NCBI GenBank assembly: GCA_031271375.1
Contig: JAISVU010000194.1
Location: forward strand, 1 to 12,561
Direction of reading: 5' to 3'
Length of the DNA stretch: 12,561 bases
Source of the DNA: Clostridiales bacterium
GTDB taxonomy: Bacteria > Bacillota > Clostridia > Lachnospirales > WRAX01
The translations under genes were made by a program, and so were the position numbers. Under the pieces are notes generated by a model. The model saw nothing but the letters and a program-made list of their open reading frames with translations, had not been told where the DNA came from and made no database searches. Positions 5,617-12,561 of the stretch are shown in pieces; within the stretch, counting starts at the first letter, position 1, and each line of letters starts with the position of its first letter.

Positions 5617-5618
5617 AC
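5600..5618. promoter_or_regulatory. Palindromic operator, likely bound by the GntR/YtrA-type repressor
   Basis: GTATTATATGTTATAATAC is a palindrome with perfect 8-base arms (5600-5607 and 5611-5618) and a 3-base spacer. It covers the -10 box of the operon promoter. YtrA-subfamily regulators bind short AT-rich dyads in their own promoters, so autorepression is the natural reading (inference). Confidence 0.6.
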
Positions 5619-5660
5619 ACTTAAATGCCTCATTACACAAGAGTGCGAAGGGGTGAGGAA

Positions 5661-6017
5661 GTGTTTCAGATAGACCTCAAGAGCAGGAAAGCCATCTACG
5701 AGCAGGTTGTAGACAACTTCAAGCGCCTGATAACCACAGGCGCGCTGAGGGAACACGACAAGGTTCCCTCCATCCGCGACCTGGCCCGAAGCCTGGACGT
5801 AAACCCGAATACAGTCCAGAAGGCCTACCGGGAGCTGGAAACCCAGGGTTACTTCTACACGGTGCTGGGCCAGGGGAACTTTATCGCGTCTCCGTCAACA
5901 AACGACGATAAAGCCGTGCAAACGCGGCTAAACGCCGTCGGTGAGCTGGTGAGGGAGCTTATCTACCACGGCGTAAGCAAGGAAGAGATCATCAAGTTTA
6001 TTGAATCATTAGATTAA
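5661..6017 (+). CDS. GntR-family transcriptional regulator, YtrA subfamily, 118 aa
   Basis: A one-domain regulator: an N-terminal winged helix-turn-helix (about residues 10-75, with VPSIRDLARSLDVNPNTVQK as core) and a short C-terminal helical tail of about 40 residues. The small size and missing ligand domain are typical of the YtrA subfamily, which represses adjacent ABC transporter genes and is often relieved by cell envelope stress. The start is GTG 5661, behind AAGGGGTGAGGAA, giving the usual MFQIDLKSRKAIYEQ beginning. The in-frame ATG at 5625 would lie at the transcript end. First gene of a three-gene operon; 17 bases separate it from the ATPase gene. Confidence 0.9.
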   Translation: MFQIDLKSRKAIYEQVVDNFKRLITTGALREHDKVPSIRDLARSLDVNPNTVQKAYRELETQGYFYTVLGQGNFIASPSTNDDKAVQTRLNAVGELVRELIYHGVSKEEIIKFIESLD

Positions 6018-6034
6018 TCAAAGGGGAGAATTGC

Positions 6035-6943
6035 ATGATCCGCATTGAAAAGCTGGTTAAGACCTTCGACGGATTCCCGGCCCTTAACAGCTTGAACCTT
6101 CATGTCAAGAAGGGCTCGCTCTACGGGCTCGTGGGCGTCAACGGCTCGGGCAAGACCACGATAATACGGCATATCTCCGGCATGTACCGGCAGGACAACG
6201 GAACCGTGGAAATAGACGGTATGCCCGTCTATGACAACACGGCGGTCAAGTCGCGCCTGGGATATATCGCCGACGACCTGTACTTTTTCGGCAACTATTC
6301 CATCAGCGCGCTGAAATCCTTTTACTCCAGGTTATACAAGAGCTGGAGCGGCGAGCGCTTTAACGAGATGTCGGCGCTGTTTAAGCTGGATTGCCACAAG
6401 CCTGTGCGTAAGTTCTCAAAGGGTATGCAGAAGCAGGCGGCGTTTATACTGGCGATGTCGGTAATGCCCGACGTTCTGCTCCTAGACGAGCCGATAGACG
6501 GCCTCGACCCCTTAATACGCCGCCAGGTTATGCACCACATCATCAAAGAAGCCGCCGAACGGGAGATGACCGTCCTGCTGTCCTCGCACAACCTGAAGGA
6601 GATTGAGGGCGTCTGCGACACGGTGGGCATCGTGAAGGAAGGGCGCATGGTCATAGAGAAGGAGCTGGACGACCTAAAAGCCGGGACGCTGAAGCTGCAG
6701 CTGGCCTATCCGCCGGATGACAAAAAAGGCAGGGAGCGCTATAAAGACTTAAATATACTGCACTACGAAAAGCGGGAGAACAGCAGCATCGAGCTATTAA
6801 TCGTAAGCGGGGCCGAGGACGAGATAATGCCCAAAGTCAAAGCTCACAACCCCCTTGTCTGCGAGGCGCTGCCGCTTACGCTGGACGAAATATTTGTTTA
6901 CGAAACGGAGGGCGCGGTAAATGAAATCTTTGACGAAATTTAA
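6035..6943 (+). CDS. ABC transporter ATP-binding protein, YtrB-like, 302 aa
   Basis: ATPase subunit of an ABC transporter, probably an exporter. Walker A GVNGSGKT (34-41), signature FSKGM (127-131) in place of LSGGQ, Walker B VLLLDEP (147-153, E152), D-loop GLD, and H-loop H185 (LLSSHNL). The FSKGM variant is common in this branch. About 90 C-terminal residues follow the nucleotide-binding domain. AAGGGGAGA precedes the ATG. Its 3' end overlaps the permease start by 23 bases, so the two proteins are probably made together as a complex. Substrate unknown; relatives in Bacillus respond to cell wall antibiotics. Confidence 0.92.
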   Translation: MIRIEKLVKTFDGFPALNSLNLHVKKGSLYGLVGVNGSGKTTIIRHISGMYRQDNGTVEIDGMPVYDNTAVKSRLGYIADDLYFFGNYSISALKSFYSRLYKSWSGERFNEMSALFKLDCHKPVRKFSKGMQKQAAFILAMSVMPDVLLLDEPIDGLDPLIRRQVMHHIIKEAAEREMTVLLSSHNLKEIEGVCDTVGIVKEGRMVIEKELDDLKAGTLKLQLAYPPDDKKGRERYKDLNILHYEKRENSSIELLIVSGAEDEIMPKVKAHNPLVCEALPLTLDEIFVYETEGAVNEIFDEI

Positions 6944-8765
6944 TCTGCAATCCCCTATTAACCTCGCGTTGCTGCGGGAACAGCTCAAACGCTTCTGGTA
7001 CCTGGCGCTGGTGCAGATGGCGCTGTACGGGATTATTCTGCTTACGGTCTACAGCGATGCCATTTCCGGCCCGAGGCAGATGCTCAACGTCCTCCAAATG
7101 AGCCATATAATAATCCCTATGGCGATGCTGTTTTTCCCGTTCTTTGCAGTTAGCGCGATGTTCACTTACCTGTTCCGCGTCCAGTCCGCCGACGTTACCC
7201 ATAGCCTGCCCTACACAAGAACCCAGCTGTTCTGCACAAACGTCCTTACGGGGCTTATCCTAATGATTGTGCCGCTGCTATTGTTCTGCGTCTTTTGCCT
7301 TAACCCCGTTTATATGCCGGGCTCTCTGGGCAGAATCGGAACCCCGCTAAACCCCTTTGGAGACATAGCTCTGTTCTTCGGGCGGATGCTCCTCGCGCTG
7401 GTATTCTACTACGCGGTTTACCTAGTTTGCGTAATGGCCTCGGGGAACATAATCATGTTCATCGTCGCGGGCGGGGCGCTGCCGTTCTTGCCTATAACGC
7501 TGCATATCGTTTGGCAGTTTTTAAAGTCCTTCTTCCTGACAGGCTATGACGTGAGCAGTCATCTCAACGCCGGCCTTGCCGAAAAGCTGTTCATATCAAA
7601 CCCCATATTTATGATGTTCCAGATCCAAGGCGGCATTGATATGAACCCATATATAATAACCTACGGAATAACCGCGCTGGTTCTCTGCGTTCTGGCCTTC
7701 TTCCTCTACCGGCTGCGCAGGCTGGAAAGAGCCGGGGAGACGCTTGTGTTCACCCCCGCGAAGAACGCGCTGGTCTTCTTCCTCGCCTCCGCGGTTTCGG
7801 CGGCCCTCACGTTCACGGCAATCGCGCTGCTGGCCGAGTTCGCGGGTATATATATCGCCAACGACTTCGCAATACTGCTGCTGTTCGCTCTTTTCTTCGT
7901 CGTATTCTACTACCTGGGCCATATGATGATGGAGCGGACAATACATGTCAAATCCAAGCGCAAGCTGCTCAAATGGTTCGCGGCGGTTCTGGGCGGGATA
8001 TTGGTTGTGGGATACTTCTTTACGATAACGGGCATCGGCAGCTCCTTCGTGCCTAAGTTCAGCGATGTTGAAGCCGTATATACAGGCGGAGCGAGTTTCA
8101 ACAACATTCCCGACGGAACCATCATCTCAGACAGCAATATCATCGACGGGGTCATAAACGCGCACAAGGCGCTGCTTAAGGATAAAGGCACGCTCAGGGA
8201 AGCCGGGTTTTACGGGGGCTTCAACAGTTCGGGGCTTTCGCGTAAATACGGGCACCTCTCCCGGGAATACATCGCCTACTTTCTCACGGACGGCGCCGCC
8301 GTTACAAGCGCCTACGTTATCCCCGCCTCGTTATATGAATCTTCCGGGCTTAACAGCCTGCACGCGGAAGAAACCGTGGCTCTAACCCAGTATTTAGGGA
8401 ACAAGGCGCGGCTGGAGCCGGAAGACCTCGGCGCAATATCGCTGTCTATACCGGGGCGGTTCGATGGTTCGCTGGGCTTCAGCGACCCTCGGGAGCTGGA
8501 GGAGCTTTTCGCCTGTATCAAGGCCGACGCCCTCACCGACGCCGAAAGGATGGGAGCAATGATAAAAGAGGCCGCCGAAAACGGCGCCGCCGCCATTTCA
8601 GACTATTACGGCGCGGATAATATCTGCATAATCAATATCTTCAGCAAGGAGGAGATGGAAGAAATATCGTCCGGGGACTACTATTACTCGCGGCCGATGG
8701 ACATCCGCCTTGCCGACCCGGAAAACATCCTGGCATGGCTCAAGGAAAACGGCATTAATTATTAA
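6921..8765 (+). CDS. ABC-2 type permease with soluble C-terminal domain, YtrC/YtrD-like, 614 aa
   Basis: Membrane subunit partnered with the upstream ATPase. Hydrophobic segments lie at about 26-46, 60-86, 104-126, 150-172, 176-200, 246-263, 282-304, 314-334 and 352-372. HSLPYTRTQLF (94-104) is the short SLP-x-x-R loop seen in ABC-2 permeases of this type. Residues 375-614 are mostly hydrophilic and form a large domain after the last membrane segment, probably extracytoplasmic and of unknown role. The start at 6921, inside the ATPase gene, is supported by GGAGG about 9 bases before ATG. A long-stem terminator follows at 8839, ending the operon. Confidence 0.85.
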   Translation: MKSLTKFNLQSPINLALLREQLKRFWYLALVQMALYGIILLTVYSDAISGPRQMLNVLQMSHIIIPMAMLFFPFFAVSAMFTYLFRVQSADVTHSLPYTRTQLFCTNVLTGLILMIVPLLLFCVFCLNPVYMPGSLGRIGTPLNPFGDIALFFGRMLLALVFYYAVYLVCVMASGNIIMFIVAGGALPFLPITLHIVWQFLKSFFLTGYDVSSHLNAGLAEKLFISNPIFMMFQIQGGIDMNPYIITYGITALVLCVLAFFLYRLRRLERAGETLVFTPAKNALVFFLASAVSAALTFTAIALLAEFAGIYIANDFAILLLFALFFVVFYYLGHMMMERTIHVKSKRKLLKWFAAVLGGILVVGYFFTITGIGSSFVPKFSDVEAVYTGGASFNNIPDGTIISDSNIIDGVINAHKALLKDKGTLREAGFYGGFNSSGLSRKYGHLSREYIAYFLTDGAAVTSAYVIPASLYESSGLNSLHAEETVALTQYLGNKARLEPEDLGAISLSIPGRFDGSLGFSDPRELEELFACIKADALTDAERMGAMIKEAAENGAAAISDYYGADNICIINIFSKEEMEEISSGDYYYSRPMDIRLADPENILAWLKENGINY

Positions 8766-8838
8766 GTATAGGCATTATTGTCATGTTCCACCTTAAATAA
8801 TTGCATATATTCTTTAATTAATCTATTTACAATAAACG

Positions 8839-8912
8839 AAAAAATCATTAGCATTAATATAGGTAATCTTACGGATTCACTGGCTGATTATCTTGATGGC
8901 TAATGATTTTTT
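8839..8912 (+). terminator. Long-stem terminator after the ABC-2 permease gene
   Basis: AAAAAATCATTAGC (8839-8852) and GCTAATGATTTTTT (8899-8912) are perfect 14-base inverted repeats. Inside, AGGTAATC (8861-8868) pairs with GATTATCT (8886-8893), with one G-T pair, giving a long two-part hairpin. The A6/T6 ends make it usable on either strand. The preceding 8766-8838 is AT-rich with no other recognisable feature. Confidence 0.75.
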
Positions 8913-8920
8913 AATATAAA
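8893..8920 (+). promoter_or_regulatory. Possible promoter of the sugar import operon
   Basis: TTGATG (8893-8898), a 16-base spacer and TATAAA (8915-8920) is the best match ahead of the permease gene at 8985. It overlaps the terminator arm, so promoter and terminator share bases. The match is moderate and the spacing slightly short. Confidence 0.35.
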
Positions 8921-8984
8921 CCGCCGCCGAATAGAGAGCATTTTTGTGAATGTGTTTTTATACCAGGTAAAAGGTGGGATGAAA

Positions 8985-9917
8985 ATGACCCGTTCAAAGT
9001 CGCAAAAAACCTTGAATTATTTTAAACGCTACTGGACGCTGTACCTGCTTCTTTTAGTGCCTGTAATATACCTTATCGTGTTCAAATACTCGCCGATGGC
9101 CAACATCCTCGTCGCCTTCAAGAACTACTACATAAACCGCAGCGTCTTTGACATGCCCTGGGCGGATCATAACGGCTTCGGCTTCTTTGTCAAGGCCTTC
9201 CAAAACCCGGACTTCATTAACGCTATACGCAACACGTTCCTGCTTAACATCCTGGACTTGGTCTGCGGCTTCCCGGTGCCGATTATATTGGCGCTCATCC
9301 TTAACGAGCTGCGGATGATGAAGTTCAAGCGCGTAACGCAAACAATCCTCTATATGCCACACTTCCTTTCCTGGGTTATCATAGCGAGCCTATCAATGCA
9401 GGTGTTTTCCACAACAGGCCTTGTGAACGACATTATCCGCGCCTTCGGCGGCGAACCGGTAGACTTCCTGAAAGATCCGGGCCTGTGGGCCGGTACATAT
9501 ATATTCCTCGGCATATGGCAGAGCATGGGCTGGAACACCATCATCTACCTTGCCGCTATCACCGGCATCAATCCCGAGCTGTACGAGGCCGCCGCCGTTG
9601 ACGGGGCGAAGCGTTTCCGCATGATGTGGCATATAACGCTGCCGGGCATCCGCCCCACCGTCGTAATACTGCTGATCCTAAGCCTCGGGCGCATCCTGGG
9701 CAGCGACTTCGAGCGTATCTACGCCCAGCGCAACCCGCTTGTAACCTCCGTCTCCGACGTTATCTCGGTATTTGTTTATAACTACGGCATACGCGGCACC
9801 GCTTCGCAGATTCCGCTGGGCGCTGCCGTGGGCCTGTTCCAGTCCGTTGTCTGCGTCATATTCCTGGTCATCGTAAACGCTATCGCGAAGCGCTTCGGCG
9901 AACGCGGTATTCTGTAA
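8985..9917 (+). CDS. Carbohydrate ABC transporter permease, LplB-like, 310 aa
   Basis: One of two membrane subunits of an importer for sugars or oligosaccharides. It has six expected membrane segments, starting with WTLYLLLLVPVIYLIVF, and the EAA loop EAAAVDGAKRFRMMWHITLP at about 201-220, which docks the ATPase. Its sequence style (PMANILVAFKNY, GIWQSMGWNTIIYLAAI) is that of the LplB group of polysaccharide-type systems. Start chosen at ATG 8985 because AAAGGTGG (8970-8977) is 7 bases upstream. The ATG at 8979 is too close to it, and the GTG at 8946 lacks a site. The next gene begins 14 bases after the stop. Confidence 0.9.
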   Translation: MTRSKSQKTLNYFKRYWTLYLLLLVPVIYLIVFKYSPMANILVAFKNYYINRSVFDMPWADHNGFGFFVKAFQNPDFINAIRNTFLLNILDLVCGFPVPIILALILNELRMMKFKRVTQTILYMPHFLSWVIIASLSMQVFSTTGLVNDIIRAFGGEPVDFLKDPGLWAGTYIFLGIWQSMGWNTIIYLAAITGINPELYEAAAVDGAKRFRMMWHITLPGIRPTVVILLILSLGRILGSDFERIYAQRNPLVTSVSDVISVFVYNYGIRGTASQIPLGAAVGLFQSVVCVIFLVIVNAIAKRFGERGIL

Positions 9918-9931
9918 AGGGGGGAAGCGCG

Positions 9932-10807
9932 ATGTTCACAAAAAACACATCAAAGGTTGGGGACGCCGTTATCGTCTTTATATGCGTCATATTCATCGTC
10001 ATATGCCTTGCCCCAATACTTAATATCTTCTCACGCTCCGTCAGCTCATCCAGCGCCCTTGTCTCCGGCAGGGTGTCTTTATGGCCTATAGGGTTTAACC
10101 TGGACTCGCTGAAGATGGTTTGGGAAGACCCAAAATATACGACATCCCTGGGATGGACAGCCATACTTACCATTATATGCACAATTTTCTCCCTGTTTAT
10201 AACCGTCGTATGCGCCTATCCCTTCGTGTATAACAACCTCAAAGGGCGGAAATTTTTAAACGGCGCGCTGATTTTTACAATGTATTTCAACGCGGGGACG
10301 ATACCGAACTATCTGCTGATGAAGAGCCTCGGCCTGCTGGAAAACCCGCTGGTGCTGATAATCCCTTCATGCCTCAGCGTTTACAACATGATACTGATGC
10401 GCAGCTTTTTCTACGGCATATCCGACAGTCTGCGCGAGTCCGCCGAGATTGACGGGGCGGGGCCGATAAAGGTTCTTACAAGCATATACCTGCCGCTGTC
10501 GAAACCCGTGCTGGCCACGATAGCCCTGTTCTACGCCGTGGGCCGCTGGAACGGCTACGGGGACGCGCTTATCTACATAATCAGGGAAAAGCAGTGGTTC
10601 CCGATACAGTTACTGCTGTACAACATCATCCAGAACAGCACCCAGTCTATTGAAATATCCCGTCTGGAAGGCTTCTCCCTGCCCGGGGTGTCGGAATCAA
10701 TAAAGGCCGCCACGGTTATTTTCGCCACGGTGCCGATACTGCTTATCTACCCCTGGCTGCAGAAGTATTTCGTCAAAGGCGTTACGCTAGGCGCGATAAA
10801 GGAATAG
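9932..10807 (+). CDS. Carbohydrate ABC transporter permease, YtcP-like, 291 aa
   Basis: Second membrane subunit, expected to pair with the LplB-like protein upstream. About six membrane segments, with the first at about 12-33. The EAA loop is at about 169-191 (ESAEIDGAG, then YLPLSKP). The ending VKGVTLGAIKE is typical of this group. AAAGGGGGGAA is followed by the ATG at 9932. Spacing of 14 bases to the first permease and shared orientation indicate one operon. Confidence 0.9.
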   Translation: MFTKNTSKVGDAVIVFICVIFIVICLAPILNIFSRSVSSSSALVSGRVSLWPIGFNLDSLKMVWEDPKYTTSLGWTAILTIICTIFSLFITVVCAYPFVYNNLKGRKFLNGALIFTMYFNAGTIPNYLLMKSLGLLENPLVLIIPSCLSVYNMILMRSFFYGISDSLRESAEIDGAGPIKVLTSIYLPLSKPVLATIALFYAVGRWNGYGDALIYIIREKQWFPIQLLLYNIIQNSTQSIEISRLEGFSLPGVSESIKAATVIFATVPILLIYPWLQKYFVKGVTLGAIKE

Positions 10808-10814
10808 CGTTTAT

Positions 10815-10834
10815 AATACTGTGTATACAGTATT
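10815..10834. promoter_or_regulatory. Perfect short palindrome before the binding-protein gene
   Basis: AATACTGTGTATACAGTATT has perfect 8-base arms (10815-10822 and 10827-10834) and a 4-base centre. It lies 8 bases after the permease stop and about 24 before AGGAGG of the next gene. There is no T run, so it is not an ordinary terminator. It could be an operator or an mRNA-stabilising hairpin that raises binding-protein output. Confidence 0.5.
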
Positions 10835-10870
10835 GTAATAAATGATCAATAATCCATAGGAGGAATGAAG

Positions 10871-12561
10871 ATGAAGAAAGCGCTTTACCTGTTGCTTGCC
10901 GCCGTGCTGATTCTGGGCGCACTCGCGGGATGCGCGACCGACGATCCCGGCACGGCTGCCGCCGAAGAAACCGCGACCTTTGCCTCAAAGGCCGAAATGC
11001 TTGAGGCTTACGGCCTGGACGAGAACCTAAGGTTCTTAGAAACCCGCCACATCACGGTTGAGATTTATGACCGCAACAACAGCGACGTAGGCGGCACAGA
11101 CCCCACGAACAACGTCTACACCGACTTCATCAAGGAAGGTATGCTCCGCGACCATAATGTCGAGGTAGAGTTCGTGCCCGTTCCGCGCTGGGAAGAGGTC
11201 GCCACAATCAACAACATGCTGGCCGCCAACGAAGCCCCCGATGTATGCGTAACCTATGATTACCCCCAGATTCAGTCCTACGGCCTGATGGACGCCATCG
11301 TCAACTTGACGCCCTATCTTGACGCCGGCGGAGAAGAGCTGTTCCCGAACATGTGGGCCGTCATGGGCCGCACTAACATCTACTGGAACCAGGATCCCGT
11401 AGACGGCCATATATGGGCTATGGAAGCGATGCTTTACAACAATATGAGAACCAACACCTTCGTGCGCGAAGACTGGCTTGCCGCCCTTGACATGGAGCTG
11501 CCCACCACCGAGGCCGAGTTCGAGGCTATGCTTATCGCCTTCCGCGACAACGCCGAGCTGCTTCTGGGCGAGGACGCCGACCAAATGGTTCCCTTCGCGA
11601 CCAGCAGAGACGTCGCCTGGGACGCCAGCAGGCTTATCGAGTCTTATTTCCCCGACGAAATGACCGACCGTGAGTTCTACATCAAAGGCATAGGCGACAG
11701 AAGACTATTCTTCCCCGGTGTAAAAGAAGCAACCCGCGTCCTCAACAAATGGTATAACGAGGGCTTGATGGATCCCGACTTCGCCCTTTATGAAACCGGA
11801 AACGATATCTTCACCAACAAGTTCAAAGCTGGATACGTCGGCGCGTTCATGGGCAACTGGGATTTACCCTACCGCGACGGCGAGCTGGGCATCACAGGCA
11901 CTATGCACGCCCAGGTTGGGCCTGAGGCGAACTTTGTCGCCGTAGACAGCTTCCCCAACAATGCCGGGGTAGACAAAAAGTATCTGAGCGCTCCGGTAGA
12001 CCGCAAGGTATTCTTACCCGCCACCAATGACGAGCCGGTCGCATCGCTGCTGTATGTGGACTGGATTTCAAGGCCCGATGTCCGTTTCTACCTCCAGCTC
12101 GGCACGGAAGGCATTAACTACGAGGTTACCGAGAACGGCGCTTACCAGAATATCCCCACCGACACCGAGCACTTTATCAACTCCGCGCAGAACATAGACT
12201 ACACGATAACCATTAACGGCCTTGACGTGGGCGACCCGGCCATTACCGCCCTTTCAATGGCGCTTGGTTACGCTGGAGTCGAGCCCAGGCTCATTGAGAC
12301 CTCTTATGTGCTGCAGAAGACGAATTTCCGCATTGGCAAGCAGGTCAGCGTCGGCGTCCTCGCCTCAGAAGACGGGCTTGGCACGGTTTTGACCGATAAG
12401 GGCTACGAGCTGTTCGCCAAGTCCATCGTCGCGGCTCCCGAAGAATTCGACGCCGTGTACGACCAGCTTATGGGCGACCTAATGACCCAGTACGGCGACG
12501 CCAGCCAAGCCGAGCGCGCCGAGAAGTTCCAGCAGTATTACGGCGACGTGGAAATGCTGCC
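10871..12561 (+). CDS. Extracellular substrate-binding lipoprotein, LipO-like, C-terminal end cut off
   Basis: Captures the sugar substrate outside the cell and hands it to the two permeases. Signal peptide about 1-20 with lipobox LAGC; C21 is the lipid-attachment site. An acidic linker follows, then a large two-lobe binding-protein body with Trp- and Tyr-rich segments (PRWEEVATINNMLAANEAPD, FMGNWDLPYRDGE, LQLGTEGINYE). The frame is open through 563 codons plus two bases to the window end, with no stop, so the protein is nearly complete at a usual size of about 560-600 residues. AGGAGG (10858-10863) lies 7 bases before this ATG; the ATG at 10865 is too close. No operon ATPase gene is visible. 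Confidence 0.9.
   Translation, partial: MKKALYLLLAAVLILGALAGCATDDPGTAAAEETATFASKAEMLEAYGLDENLRFLETRHITVEIYDRNNSDVGGTDPTNNVYTDFIKEGMLRDHNVEVEFVPVPRWEEVATINNMLAANEAPDVCVTYDYPQIQSYGLMDAIVNLTPYLDAGGEELFPNMWAVMGRTNIYWNQDPVDGHIWAMEAMLYNNMRTNTFVREDWLAALDMELPTTEAEFEAMLIAFRDNAELLLGEDADQMVPFATSRDVAWDASRLIESYFPDEMTDREFYIKGIGDRRLFFPGVKEATRVLNKWYNEGLMDPDFALYETGNDIFTNKFKAGYVGAFMGNWDLPYRDGELGITGTMHAQVGPEANFVAVDSFPNNAGVDKKYLSAPVDRKVFLPATNDEPVASLLYVDWISRPDVRFYLQLGTEGINYEVTENGAYQNIPTDTEHFINSAQNIDYTITINGLDVGDPAITALSMALGYAGVEPRLIETSYVLQKTNFRIGKQVSVGVLASEDGLGTVLTDKGYELFAKSIVAAPEEFDAVYDQLMGDLMTQYGDASQAERAEKFQQYYGDVEML

Noticed and set aside
5625..5660. ATG 5625 as start of the GntR regulator
   Set aside because: It coincides with the predicted transcript start and has no ribosome binding site. 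GTG 5661 has one and gives the normal family N-terminus.
11036..11584. 182-codon open frame on the minus strand
   Set aside because: Antisense to the binding-protein gene, whose frame is open across the whole region with signal peptide and lipobox. The opposite frame is a by-product of its codon use.
1..12561. CRISPR array, transposase, integrase or phage genes
   Set aside because: No regularly spaced direct repeats and no open frame resembling those enzymes were seen.

Overview
The window looks like a chromosomal stretch of a low-to-mid G+C Firmicute, most likely Clostridia (inference). The reasons are strong AGGAGG-type ribosome binding sites, many TTGACA-17-TATAAT class promoters, a WalRK-type two-component pair, a YtrA-type GntR regulator with its ABC exporter, and an LplB/YtcP/LipO-type sugar import operon. 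No rRNA, tRNA, CRISPR array or transposase gene was seen.

Left part (1-1974): a 102-residue orphan protein on the minus strand has its own consensus promoter and terminator. It is divergent from a 58-residue YtxH-like membrane peptide on the plus strand. A secreted protein follows, with an N-terminal YHYH motif, a Pro-rich linker and a C-terminal Cys/His motif. An imperfect long inverted repeat (1869-1965) separates it from the convergent genes to the right.

Two-component operon (1975-5009, minus strand): a WalR-like response regulator, a WalK-like kinase (two membrane segments, HAMP, PAS, HisKA, HATPase) and a Nudix hydrolase. The Nudix start codon overlaps the kinase stop codon (ATGA). A TTGACA-17-TAGAAT promoter drives the set.

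Intergenic island (5037-5556): this is the most unusual part. A consensus plus-strand promoter makes a structured RNA of about 145 nt that ends at a strong terminator and serves no gene. Facing it, a minus-strand promoter and strong ribosome binding site open a short frame that soon stops. A hydrophobic, Lys-ending peptide in the same frame resembles the C-terminal part of a holin-like toxin, and its stop codon lies inside the terminator of the opposing RNA. Two long adjacent palindromes sit between the two pieces. The two convergent transcripts also share a diverged block of about 45 nt. The best reading is a remnant or variant of a convergent type I toxin-antitoxin locus broken by a palindromic element. 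A non-autonomous element with inverted ends is the alternative.

Ytr-like operon (5589-8912, plus strand): a GntR/YtrA-family repressor, an ABC ATPase and a large ABC-2 type permease. A perfect palindrome over the promoter -10 box is a likely autoregulatory operator, and a 14-bp-stem terminator closes the operon.

Sugar import operon (about 8893-12561, plus strand): two permeases with EAA motifs and a lipoprotein substrate-binding protein cut by the window end. No ATPase is encoded within the visible part, as is usual for this family, which shares an MsmX-type ATPase. A short perfect palindrome lies just before the binding-protein gene.
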